In this document: in pieces, positions 25,282-33,162 of the stretch
Layout: every line of letters begins with the position of its first letter
Position numbering within the stretch: the stretch's first letter is position 1
NCBI RefSeq assembly: GCF_017114945.1
Contig: NZ_JABXKQ010000072.1
Location: 1 to 37,422 of the forward strand
Direction: 5' to 3'
Length of the DNA stretch: 37,422 nt
Source of the DNA: Nostoc sp. JL34
GTDB taxonomy: Bacteria; Cyanobacteriota; Cyanobacteriia; Cyanobacteriales; Nostocaceae
Program-made: the position numbers and the translations under genes
The notes under the pieces: model-generated
What the model was told of the DNA's origin: nothing
What the model saw: the letters and a program-made list of their open reading frames with translations, nothing else
Databases searched by the model: none

Positions 25282-27273
25282 CTACCTTCCATTTTCAGTA
25301 TTTTTAGCAGTGCTGATGTAGCTAGAATTTACATTGGGAGAACAGGTCAGCGTTCGATTATCGCTATTACTGTTGCGATAACTAGCTAAAGTGGTTTTGC
25401 CGTAATCTTTGAGACTGAGGCGACCGAGGGCATCTGAGCCATTTCCATCAACTTTGCTGTAATCACCACCAAAATGCTTTTGAGCCACTCGTTCAATTAG
25501 GCGTTCGCGCAGCGTCTCCGAAGGAGAATCGCCCGTAAATGGCTGTCCTGTAGCCGGATCGATTTGCTCTTGTGTCACTTGAATTTTGTTAGCCATATCA
25601 GCCATAAATGCCCTATCTTGGTCAGCTGGAGGAAAAAACTCAAATAGTTCAGCCTCTGTTGGTTGATGCCCTTGCTCCACTTGACTCAGAAACTCTTGAC
25701 CTCCAGGCTTGGCAGCAATTAACTGCACTGCATAGGGGTTATAACTCATGAACTGGTAGCGACCGAGAGCGCGACCACAATTTAAACCTCCATCCGCACA
25801 GGTATGTATGCCAACTGCTTTGTAATCCCCGCTACCAGCACTCTCAATTTCCGCGATCGCATTTGAGAGCGATCGCAAATCAATACCGGAGAATGATTGA
25901 TCTGTTATCGATTGACTAGCACTACTAAAGGTGCATGGATTTATCTTCTCTATTACTCCAGTACCGTTGGTAGTCTTAGCTTTCGGCTCTCTTGTAGCTC
26001 CGGTTGGTAAAGACGCGGTATTTGTCCTCTGTTCGTTCAAATTGCCTACAAATATTAGGGAGTTAACCTTGTAGCTGAAAAAAGGAACAGGCCCAATAAA
26101 ATAAGGTGTACAACCCATTCGCCAAGCACAGAATCGAAAGAACAAAGCCGTATCTACCGTATCAGTAGTTTCATCCGGCTCCATTACCACCACCTTAAAA
26201 GCTTTACCAAACGGTAGCCTTCCTGTTGGTTCCCGACCGTTATTCACTGCTTTCAGGATACCCCGCCCGCCCTCGACTTCTTGGTATTTACCGGAAATCC
26301 ACTGCTTACCTTCCAACTTACTGCGATCGCTACGACCTGCATTTTCCAAATCGTCCAGTTCTAAATAAGCGCAGTCTTTTTGGGTACAAGGCACAGAAAA
26401 CCCTTGCGCGTCTGAACCAGAAATCGTATTGTTACGGCGGTTTTCTGTTGGCCCATAAACTACATCAATCCGCATTACCAAGCTACCAATTTCAGTAATG
26501 GGATTAGGCATTAATCCTAAAGGTACTTGTCCCAAACCAGGAATATCCGAAACATTGCTATTCATCCAACCTGTAAATTGTTGTAGCTGTACTGCATCTA
26601 AGTTAGGAATTGAAGAGATAGAAAACTCTGACAAGTTGATTTCTCCCAGCTTCATTTGCCCAACTTCATACTGTGTTAGTACCTGAGCTAGTGTTAAATT
26701 AGATGCAGCAATCCCCTGAGATTTTAGTAAGGTTGCAACAGGTGTAATATTGTTTACTTGCGTCTTAGCCAATTCTGGAACAACCTGAGCCAAATGGCTC
26801 AATGTCTGCTCACCAATCAGGGGAAATTCACTCAGGGCAATTTTGTTTGAATCTATACTGTTAATGTCTGTGTTCGCCTCTGGTACTGTGCCCAGAGCGA
26901 TCGCCTGGATCGCTTGCAAAGAAAACTCCTCTGCCTGCAATGCTTCACTGATATCTCCTAACTTCAAATATTGGTCAGGAGTCATACCCACATTCCAAGT
27001 ACGACTCAGGTCATAACCTAGTGTCTGGCTGTAGGGACTGCCATCAATTGCACCAGATTGACTGATACCTGGTAGCTCGGCCAGAGAAATACGGCTCCAG
27101 TCTGGGAGCAAAACTTTAGTCGCAGGTAGTCGAGACTGAGGATTTGCAACTTCTACAATTCGAGTCGGTAAATTGCCATCACCAATTGTGTTGATTGTAC
27201 CTTGTGCAGCGATACTATAAATAATACAAGCAATGACAATCAGAAGAGATATCCGTGCTTTTGGTATCTTCAT
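25282..27273 (-). CDS. Secreted lytic transglycosylase-like protein
   Basis: This is a 663-residue protein. From ATG 27273 it starts MKIPKARISLLIVIACIIYSIAAQG, a signal peptide; the upstream TTG 27342 start is less likely. The first 400 residues are unfamiliar, rich in short repeats of strand-helix type. Near residue 473 it has AIAEIESAGSGDYKAVG and GRALGRYQFM, the pattern of a transglycosylase/lysozyme catalytic Glu followed by a substrate loop. It would open the cell wall for a conjugation channel. The interspersed repeat at 25501-25534 is in frame and adds residues GDSPSETLRE. It lies between the Gly/Tyr-rich gene and the membrane gene on the same strand. Confidence 0.65.
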   Translation of the reverse strand: MKIPKARISLLIVIACIIYSIAAQGTINTIGDGNLPTRIVEVANPQSRLPATKVLLPDWSRISLAELPGISQSGAIDGSPYSQTLGYDLSRTWNVGMTPDQYLKLGDISEALQAEEFSLQAIQAIALGTVPEANTDINSIDSNKIALSEFPLIGEQTLSHLAQVVPELAKTQVNNITPVATLLKSQGIAASNLTLAQVLTQYEVGQMKLGEINLSEFSISSIPNLDAVQLQQFTGWMNSNVSDIPGLGQVPLGLMPNPITEIGSLVMRIDVVYGPTENRRNNTISGSDAQGFSVPCTQKDCAYLELDDLENAGRSDRSKLEGKQWISGKYQEVEGGRGILKAVNNGREPTGRLPFGKAFKVVVMEPDETTDTVDTALFFRFCAWRMGCTPYFIGPVPFFSYKVNSLIFVGNLNEQRTNTASLPTGATREPKAKTTNGTGVIEKINPCTFSSASQSITDQSFSGIDLRSLSNAIAEIESAGSGDYKAVGIHTCADGGLNCGRALGRYQFMSYNPYAVQLIAAKPGGQEFLSQVEQGHQPTEAELFEFFPPADQDRAFMADMANKIQVTQEQIDPATGQPFTGDSPSETLRERLIERVAQKHFGGDYSKVDGNGSDALGRLSLKDYGKTTLASYRNSNSDNRTLTCSPNVNSSYISTAKNTENGR
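25501..25534 (-). repeat. Interspersed repeat inside a coding region (AGCGTCTCCGAAGGAGA core)
   Basis: GCGCAGCGTCTCCGAAGGAG at 25507-25526 and ATCGCCC just after form a Nostoc-type repeat of the same kind as those at 4396-4516. It is translated in the transglycosylase-like gene as GDSPSETLRE. The reading frame is kept. Confidence 0.75.
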
Positions 27274-27386
27274 AATTTCAGGTTTAAAAATGACAGCAAC
27301 TATACCCAAACAACCAAAGTGATTTATTGAATAAAAACCCAATTGATTGTTGCTTATGGGGTATAAAAAGAGAGTGAAAATATGAC

Positions 27387-27695
27387 TTATAACTCTAGCT
27401 CCTTTTCTGCTGACTGTTGACTTTTCTTAGACTTGTAACCTGAGCCAGAGCCATATCCTGATAATTGAGGATTGGGATTAGCAGCCGATTCAGTGTAAGG
27501 TGTATCCCCAAGATTGATTTCAAAAATATTCTCTTGATAACCATCCCTAAATTGGTCTGTTTGCAAGGGATTACTACTATCTCCAGAACTTGATTGCTCA
27601 ACACCGTAACCTTCAGATTGATAGCCACTGCCAGACTGATAATTACTACTGTCGTCAGTATCAAGATTTTGGGTAATTGTAGGTTCGTTATTCAT
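27387..27695 (-). CDS. Gly/Tyr/Ser-rich low-complexity protein
   Basis: The protein of about 102 residues is rich in G, S, Y, Q and N with repeated GSGY-like motifs (SGSGYQSEGYG, GYGSGSGYKSKK) and an acidic middle. It looks disordered, with no membrane helix. An AGG ribosome site lies 8 bases before ATG 27695, a better spacing than before ATG 27701. It heads the minus-strand cluster with the transglycosylase and membrane genes. Its role is unknown; a structural or condensate-like component is a guess. Confidence 0.55.
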   Translation of the reverse strand: MNNEPTITQNLDTDDSSNYQSGSGYQSEGYGVEQSSSGDSSNPLQTDQFRDGYQENIFEINLGDTPYTESAANPNPQLSGYGSGSGYKSKKSQQSAEKELEL

Positions 27696-27825
27696 TGGCA
27701 TTACCTAAAAAAACTGTATCAATGCCAGCATAAAGAGATTTATCTAGTATCAGTATTCACCTATTGGACATTAATTTTTTAGCCGATTGGCTATTTTTGG
27801 TGATGCGCTCATATCGAGATGAAAA

Positions 27826-28524
27826 ATGGAGCAAATGAATTTGATTTCACCAGAATTAATGGCAGAAATCAGTGATGGTAATAGTACCAACCTGCCAGAC
27901 AATACCCGAAAAATGCTGCAAATTCTGGCAAGTTTAAATACACCAAAAGAATTATTAGCAAGTCTTTTGGAAATAGCTGAATTTTCCCTACACCATGTTC
28001 GCTACCTTGCAGGGCCATTGGTAATTCATCGCAGTCCTTGGAGTGATACGATTCCCCAATGGCTGAAGTTTGCTTGTATTCAGGAGCGATTGGAAGTTAT
28101 CTTCACTGAATACGAACAGGATCAGGTTGGTGTTTCCAGCACAGCCACAGAAGTTCTTACCTACATGATGCCTGCAACTTACGAAGCACCTCTGCATAGG
28201 GATTACGCTGATCTTTATCTTTGGGTAGGTAATGAAGTTTTAACCAAATACGATAAATTACCAAAGGGTTGCAAGAGTTTTTATGAATTTATAGGTGATA
28301 GTGATACGAGCAATGCCAGCAATAATCGCATCATTCATTTTAATCAGGTAAAAAATGAATTCAACTATCTTAGCAGGTCAATTCGACGCAGCATAGTTAA
28401 ACACGCAGCACAAGAGGGGTGGGGTAAGCGTAATGTCAATGCCTTGCCTAACTTAGATTCGACCCAAAGCATTCCAACTCCTAAACCTTCATCAAATTCA
28501 ACTGTACAAATTAGCCTGTTCTGA
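27826..28524 (+). CDS. Hypothetical plasmid protein with C-terminal clamp-binding-like motif
   Basis: I do not recognise this 232-residue, mostly helical protein (PDNTRKMLQILASLNTPKELL, WLKFACIQERLEVIFTEYEQD, FYEFIGDSDTSNAS). Its C-terminus is a flexible Ser/Pro/Asn stretch ending VQISLF, very close to the beta-sliding-clamp binding consensus QL(S/D)LF. That suggests recruitment to the replication clamp, for example in replication or DNA modification. ATG 27826 is used; ATG 27835 with an upstream GGAG is an alternative. It is followed by a terminator at 28534-28570. Confidence 0.6.
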   Translation: MEQMNLISPELMAEISDGNSTNLPDNTRKMLQILASLNTPKELLASLLEIAEFSLHHVRYLAGPLVIHRSPWSDTIPQWLKFACIQERLEVIFTEYEQDQVGVSSTATEVLTYMMPATYEAPLHRDYADLYLWVGNEVLTKYDKLPKGCKSFYEFIGDSDTSNASNNRIIHFNQVKNEFNYLSRSIRRSIVKHAAQEGWGKRNVNALPNLDSTQSIPTPKPSSNSTVQISLF

Positions 28525-28533
28525 ATTTTCAAT

Positions 28534-28572
28534 AAATCCTCAGTCTATTCAAATTTTCATCTGAGGATTTTT
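28534..28572 (+). terminator. Terminator after the 232-residue gene
   Basis: AAATCCTCAG at 28534-28543 pairs perfectly with CTGAGGATTT at 28561-28570, followed by T. It lies 10 bases past the stop at 28524. Confidence 0.8.
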
Positions 28573-28631
28573 CTGTTATATGGAAGCGATCGCTTCTTTA
28601 ATTATGAACATAAATTTTCAAGTTAGTCATC

Positions 28632-29186
28632 ATGAATACTCAAGAAATTCAAGAAGTTTTAAATCATCTCATCATTGGAATTACAGCCTTCTATACCGTT
28701 GTGATACTCGTTGATTTCGTTGTGGGAATAGTCAATCTATGGCAGAAATTTACACTCAACATCGAATACCATATTAACCACACAATATCTGAACAATCAC
28801 ACCTTGAATCTAGTGATATTAAAAAATCTCTCAATTTGAAAAATAAAAATCAATCAACTAACCATATTACATCAAAACCAGAACCTCAACCAGACAACTT
28901 TATTAGCATTGATGTAGACAAAATTGATTTACGGACAGCCAGAAAAATTGCTACTGCCATAAAAAAAGCTTCAACATCCAATCCTGACTTAATTATCAAA
29001 CAAAAAGTCAACAGTAAAAGTGTTCCTTTAGCCTGGTTGCAAGCACAGATTAAGCATCGTTTAGAACTGGCACCAGAAATTGTCACACCCATTATTAGAG
29101 AATTGGCTCCTACTGCTTTTACATCTGATGGAGAGAATATTCAGCATTCTAACATTGCAAAAACAGGTAAGCGTAAAGTCAGTTAA
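28632..29186 (+). CDS. Membrane-anchored hypothetical protein
   Basis: The 184-residue protein has one membrane segment at about residues 12-37 (HLIIGITAFYTVVILVDFVV), a polar linker, and a C-terminal domain with DLRTARKIATAIKKA and IIKQKVNSKSVPLAWLQAQI, a block I recall from small conserved Nostoc plasmid proteins of unknown function. The C-terminal region is basic and could bind nucleic acid near the membrane. The gene lies between the 232-residue gene and a small ORF followed by the polymerase gene. It is probably real, as the C-terminal block looks conserved. Confidence 0.55.
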   Translation: MNTQEIQEVLNHLIIGITAFYTVVILVDFVVGIVNLWQKFTLNIEYHINHTISEQSHLESSDIKKSLNLKNKNQSTNHITSKPEPQPDNFISIDVDKIDLRTARKIATAIKKASTSNPDLIIKQKVNSKSVPLAWLQAQIKHRLELAPEIVTPIIRELAPTAFTSDGENIQHSNIAKTGKRKVS

Positions 29187-29210
29187 TCATAGAAAGAGAG
29201 GAATATCGAT

Positions 29211-29321
29211 ATGGCAATTATCGCTCGGATGAGAAGACAAAAGTACTTGCTGTACAATCTTTCCAGCAAAGTTTTTGTATCTCCCTCAACTGCACACCGC
29301 TATAGTATTACCTCTCTTTAA
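29211..29321 (+). CDS. Possible 36-residue small protein
   Basis: ATG 29211 has a good ribosome site (GAGAGG ending at 29201, 9 bases upstream). The 36-residue product (MAIIARMRRQKYLLYNLSSK...) is basic, with no recognisable domain. It follows the 184-residue gene by 24 bases, so it could be co-transcribed. It may also be chance. Confidence 0.35.
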   Translation: MAIIARMRRQKYLLYNLSSKVFVSPSTAHRYSITSL

Positions 29322-29411
29322 TAGGTTTTTAAATCTTTGTATAAAACTAATTTGAAGTTGCTAGATATACAAGCTATCGCTTCTAGGTGATAAATTCAAA
29401 TTTAATTCATT

Positions 29412-31190
29412 ATGGCTATAAGCTTAATAAATACAAATAACACCAGTATTTATACTCCAGAATATACTCTTGCTTCCAATGTTTCAACTCTTAATTATGC
29501 TCTCCAACCTCTGTTTCATGCAGAAATTTTAGCCATAGATTGTGAAACAACAGGACTTGACCCTCTAACTGATTCTATTAGACTGATTCAAATAGCTGCA
29601 CCAAACCATCCAGTACTGCTAATTGATTTACCAGCTATTCCCAAAAGCGATCGCCCACTACTCAAAAAACTGCTTTGTAACTCTGCTGTCAAAATTGCAC
29701 ATAATGCCAAGTTCGACTGGCAATTTCTCACCCTCGCAGGACTTCAACCCTCTGGTCAATTCTTTGATACCCAACTTGCTTATAAAGTTATAACCGCAGG
29801 ATTAAAAACAAGCTCATCCTTACAAAATATAGTTAAAAAGCTACTACACCTTCAACTAGATAAAACTCAACAAATTAGTGATTGGTGCAAACCTCTTACC
29901 AAGGTTCAATTGCACTATGCTGCCGTAGATGCTGCCATATTACTTGACCTTTACCCAATTCTCCTCAAAAAGTTAAAGCAGGCAAAATTACTCAAAATTG
30001 CCCGACTGGAATTTCAGTGTATGCCTGTTGTAGCTCAAATGGAACTTAACGGAATGCTATTTGACTTGTCCCGATGGCAGATACTGGGTGCAAAACTAGA
30101 AACTGAAAAAACAGATGCTTTAAGGCAACTCAAGCAACTCCGTATTGCTAGTTCTCAGATGTCATTGCTGCCAGAACTGACAGATGCAGTAAACCCGAAT
30201 TCACCTCAGCAAGTTTTGGCTGCTTTACAAGCTATTGGGATCAAAATCAACTCAACTAATCAAAGTAAATTAGTTTCTTTAGCTGCACAGTATCCCATAA
30301 TTCAAGCATTGCTAGATTACCGCCGTCTATCCAAAATTATCGGCACTTTTACCGAGAAACTACCCCAGCATATCCACCCCAAAACTGGGAGAATTCATCC
30401 TAACTATTATCAATTAGGGGCAAAATCCGGTAGATTTTCTTGCCGCAAACCACCTCTACAAAATATTCCCCGTGATGAAGCTGCTCGTAGCTGTTTCATT
30501 GCTGCCCCTGGCTATAAAATTATCAAAGCCGATTACTCCCAAATAGAACTACGAATTATGGCTCGGCTCAGTGGTGATACAAAGATGTGCCAAGTCTATC
30601 GCCAGGGGGCTGACTTACATCGATTAACAGCATCTCTAGTAACTGGAAAACATATCAATGAAGTGACTGAGGAAGACCGCAGACTAGCAAAAGCAATAAA
30701 CTTTGGATTGATTTTCGGTATGGGCGCTGCCAAACTCCAAATTTACGCCCAAGTAAAATATGGAGTAGCAATGACATTAGAACAAGCAAAAGCTTTCTCT
30801 AAACGATTCTTTGAAGCTTATCCTGGAATAGCTAGGTGGCATGAAAACATCAAACGTAAATACATCCAAGGCATTAAGGAAAGTCGTACACTAGCAAATA
30901 GACGACGGAGATGGGTAAACAAGCCCCGACTATCAGAGCTATTTAACCATCCAGTACAAGGTTTAAATGCCGACATCAACAAATTAGCTATGGTAAAACT
31001 TTCAAATCCATTAGCTAAATTCAGAACAAAACTCATCTGTGTAAGACATGATGAAATTGTACTGGAATGTCCAGAGACTGAAGTTGACCAAGTTAGCCAT
31101 ATATTACACAATTGTATGGTTGCTGCTGCCCAAAAGTTTCTCAGCCCTATTCCAGTTGTTATAGATATTAAAACATCAAATAGCTGGTGA
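29412..31190 (+). CDS. Pol I-type DNA polymerase with 3'-5' exonuclease and no 5'-nuclease
   Basis: This is a family A DNA polymerase of 592 residues. Exonuclease motifs are AIDCETTGLD (Asp43, Glu45), HNAKFDW at 97 and YAAVDAA near 172, all intact. Polymerase motif A DYSQIELR is at 374-381, motif B RRLAKAINFGLIFG at about 423-436, and motif C RHDE near 545. The N-terminal 5'-nuclease domain of a full PolA (about 930 residues) is absent, so this resembles phage- or plasmid-borne polymerases with proofreading but no primer removal. It probably serves replication or repair of the element. The ATG at 29412 has no strong ribosome site. Terminator-like hairpin follows at 31270-31321. Confidence 0.9.
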   Translation: MAISLINTNNTSIYTPEYTLASNVSTLNYALQPLFHAEILAIDCETTGLDPLTDSIRLIQIAAPNHPVLLIDLPAIPKSDRPLLKKLLCNSAVKIAHNAKFDWQFLTLAGLQPSGQFFDTQLAYKVITAGLKTSSSLQNIVKKLLHLQLDKTQQISDWCKPLTKVQLHYAAVDAAILLDLYPILLKKLKQAKLLKIARLEFQCMPVVAQMELNGMLFDLSRWQILGAKLETEKTDALRQLKQLRIASSQMSLLPELTDAVNPNSPQQVLAALQAIGIKINSTNQSKLVSLAAQYPIIQALLDYRRLSKIIGTFTEKLPQHIHPKTGRIHPNYYQLGAKSGRFSCRKPPLQNIPRDEAARSCFIAAPGYKIIKADYSQIELRIMARLSGDTKMCQVYRQGADLHRLTASLVTGKHINEVTEEDRRLAKAINFGLIFGMGAAKLQIYAQVKYGVAMTLEQAKAFSKRFFEAYPGIARWHENIKRKYIQGIKESRTLANRRRRWVNKPRLSELFNHPVQGLNADINKLAMVKLSNPLAKFRTKLICVRHDEIVLECPETEVDQVSHILHNCMVAAAQKFLSPIPVVIDIKTSNSW

Positions 31191-31269
31191 ACTACCCCAA
31201 CTTGCCCAGTACGACTGAAGTTTGATTTGCAGTCAAGCTATTCTGAGAAGATTTGTCAAAAACTCAATT

Positions 31270-31321
31270 GCCCTCCTCACCGTATAGCTCGTGCAAAATG
31301 TGGTTAGAGGGCGTTTTTTTT
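31270..31321 (+). terminator. Terminator after the DNA polymerase gene
   Basis: GCCCTC (31270-31275) pairs with GAGGGC (31307-31312), with further pairing of CACC and GTGG inside the loop, followed by a run of eight T to 31321. It ends 131 bases after the stop. Confidence 0.65.
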
Positions 31322-31348
31322 GAACCGAAGCACTATCCCCGTTCTATC

Positions 31349-31448
31349 CCAATACCGTTTAGTTAAGGACATTTATCTGTTGGGGCGGGCTGTTCTTGAG
31401 CAGGGGAAGCAGGGGGAGAAAAAAGGCTTAACTGAATGAACCGTATTG
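31349..31448 (+). repeat. MITE-like imperfect inverted repeat
   Basis: CCAATACCGTTTAGTTAAG (31349-31367) is imperfectly complementary to CTTAACTGAATGAACCGTAT (31427-31446), with a GC-rich/A-rich middle between. This looks like a small non-autonomous element or its remnant, of a type common in cyanobacterial genomes. No transposase gene lies here. Confidence 0.45.
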
Positions 31449-31663
31449 CACCCTATCCACTATTTATGGCTATTCCTGAATCGGTATTCTAGCCATTATA
31501 AATAACGGAACTATTTTAACTATATCTGCTTACGCAGATTTAGAGTGAATCAAGAGTTTAAAACCCGCTTAATTGGGTTTATTGGTGTGTCTATAAACTC
31601 TGTGACTGACAAATACCTGATGTAAAAAATGAGTTCCAATATTTACATATTTGAGGTGTATCA

Positions 31664-31966
31664 ATGTCTAACCCCCGGATTTTAGGGGCAAGAGAAATTC
31701 ATCTAATTTCACTCTACAGTCACTGGGAATTTGGTATGAAACCAGAAGAATTTTATGCCAAATGGGATGTGAGTTATGAACAAATTGCCTTAATATGCTG
31801 TCGTTCCGATTCTACGGTCAGAGGTTGGTTTAAGCAAGGTAAATTTAGACGCTATCCTCAGCCTAATGATTTACGACATTTGGCATTCATGGACTTTTTA
31901 CTGGAATATTTTGAAGAAGTTCCCGAACAACTTTGGCAATTGCTATGTCTGACTCATTCGCCTTGA
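31664..31966 (+). CDS. Small helix-turn-helix protein
   Basis: The 100-residue protein has a central helix-turn-helix-like segment (EEFYAKWDVSYEQIALICCRSDSTVRGWFKQ region, about 28-58), in which the second helix TVRGWFKQG would contact DNA. It is followed by a helical tail. A ribosome site GAGGTG sits 5 bases before the ATG. It is alone on its transcript as far as can be seen. A regulator of plasmid genes is likely; a homologue with known function does not come to mind. Confidence 0.65.
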   Translation: MSNPRILGAREIHLISLYSHWEFGMKPEEFYAKWDVSYEQIALICCRSDSTVRGWFKQGKFRRYPQPNDLRHLAFMDFLLEYFEEVPEQLWQLLCLTHSP

Positions 31967-32248
31967 TCTCAATAACATTTCTCTTCTACATATAGCAATC
32001 TGGTTTGATTACTGAAAGGTTTTTAAAACAAAAACTTTGTCCTGCAAGGTTTTCAGACTCAGTACACAATATTTCATTCCAGTCGGAACGCTATATATCT
32101 GTCCAATAAATCTAATACACACATAATTCTAATTGTCAATATCAATTTGACCTGTCTTTGAGTATACCTCCTCGTTTAAGGTAAAATTTGGCGATTTAAA
32201 ACTACATAGCAAGCATGGTTATTTTACAGAATTTTTAAGGGGTAGAAT
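31967..32248. other. 282-base spacer
   Basis: AT-rich, with no gene, clear hairpin or repeat that I can support. It ends in the ribosome site AAGGGG for the gene at 32249. Confidence 0.4.
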
Positions 32249-32464
32249 ATGACTTATTCTGAGCAATTAAAACCGTGGTGTATTGTCCGTGATATTCCCA
32301 ATCAAGAAAATATTGTTGTGAAAAGATTCCGCCGACGTGATGATGCTGTTGCTTATCTGCAAGTGTTGAAGCAGTCAGCGAGAGATATTGCTTTTAAAAT
32401 CATTTTTAAGGCTCAAAACGTCAATATGCCACGGCAAAATGAAGCTTTGAACGGTTCGTTTTGA
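32249..32464 (+). CDS. Small basic hypothetical protein (71 aa)
   Basis: The protein MTYSEQLKPWCIVRDIPNQ... has two beta-like segments and a basic helix (VKRFRRRDDAVAYLQVLKQ), giving an SPOR-like or small RNA-binding flavour, but no firm family. An AAGGGG ribosome site lies upstream at good spacing. It is not in an obvious operon. Real gene likely, function unknown. Confidence 0.6.
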   Translation: MTYSEQLKPWCIVRDIPNQENIVVKRFRRRDDAVAYLQVLKQSARDIAFKIIFKAQNVNMPRQNEALNGSF

Positions 32465-32488
32465 GAAGATTTGAAAATCATAAAAATA

Positions 32489-32872
32489 CTAAGTTAAAAG
32501 ATCCTCTTCTTCTGGATCAGCACTCATAACAGCCCGTTCAATAAAGGTAGGGACTTGGGCTAAAATAGGCTGAAGATTACCTACAACAGTGGCAAAGGCA
32601 AAGGTGTTTATGCGATCGCAAGAAGGCGGGCGGGTACGCCATCGCGCTCATCTGCTTTACCGCTCCCACTCTCATCAACCACCATGCGATACTCCCGGAG
32701 GGAGCAGCCCTTTGGGCTATCGCAGTCCTAAAACTGACCGACAAGTGTTTGCTCCCGCAACTGCACTCTCATAGCGTGAGTGTGAAAGCGCAGATATTAC
32801 AAAGGGCAATCGCACTTCATGTAGTGCCAGGGTGCGTTCATCAAGGTTCTGTAATGTTTGTGCATCACTCAT
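32489..32872 (-). pseudogene. Decayed gene coupled to the HNH nuclease
   Basis: ATG 32872 overlaps the HNH stop (ATGA) and starts MSDAQTLQNLDERTLALHEVR, but the frame stops near 32717. Further down the same strand another frame ends in VVGNLQPILAQVPTFIERAV followed by MSADPEEEDLLT and a stop at 32489. The middle (32600-32720) is filled with interspersed repeats (GGCGGGCGGGTACGCCATCG at 32625 and CTCCCGGAGGGAG near 32693). I infer an original gene of about 110 residues split by repeat insertion and shifts. No function is known for either end. Confidence 0.5.
32625..32645 (-). repeat. 21-bp interspersed repeat, inverted copy at 34302-34322
   Basis: The 21-base block beginning GGCGGGCGGGTACGCC is exactly complementary to 34302-34322 (beginning GCGATGGCGTACC). 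The two copies bracket the HNH gene and the RHH/HTH gene. Confidence 0.8.
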
Positions 32873-33162
32873 TTGAACAATGACAATTGACCAGGAGAAA
32901 TATTGCCTCGTCGGAATCGATGGTAGTAAAGATGACAACCACTACATAACGGGGCAAGATTTTCTAAGCGATTGTCAGAAGGATCAAAATTAAAGTGGTG
33001 TACCTGAAGTGTATAGACTCGGCGCTGGGATAAAGTTAGCTCTGGTGGCTTTTGTCCAGGACGCAGGCAAACGCGATTGCATCTAGTACAGCGCCAATCA
33101 AAAGATTCTTTGATAGAGGTGGCGATTTCTTTCCAATTCTGGGGATAGCGGCTGGTACTCAT
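32869..33162 (-). CDS. HNH endonuclease with C-terminal clamp-binding motif
   Basis: The 97-residue protein has an HNH fold: WRCTRCNRVC gives the first Cys pair, QVHHFNFDPSDNRLENLAPLC the His-His and Asn, and SGCHLYYH the last Cys and His. The C-terminus is GQLSLFK, an exact match to the beta-sliding-clamp binding consensus QLSLF. This suggests a small nuclease recruited to replication forks or repair sites. The stop overlaps the start of the decayed gene downstream by 4 bases. A stand-alone HNH of this size could also be a homing-type or restriction nuclease. Confidence 0.8.
   Translation of the reverse strand: MSTSRYPQNWKEIATSIKESFDWRCTRCNRVCLRPGQKPPELTLSQRRVYTLQVHHFNFDPSDNRLENLAPLCSGCHLYYHRFRRGNISPGQLSLFK

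Larger units (their letters stand above)
31191..31663. other. 473-base intergenic stretch
   Basis: It holds the polymerase terminator and the MITE-like repeat. I see nothing more in 31450-31650, except the ribosome site GAGGTG at 31653-31658 for the next gene. Confidence 0.55.

Noticed and set aside
32589..32774. Plus-strand 61-residue frame in the repeat-rich gap
   Set aside because: Encoded by interspersed repeats (Arg/His/Ser/Pro-rich), with no protein-like pattern; the minus-strand decayed gene explains this region better.
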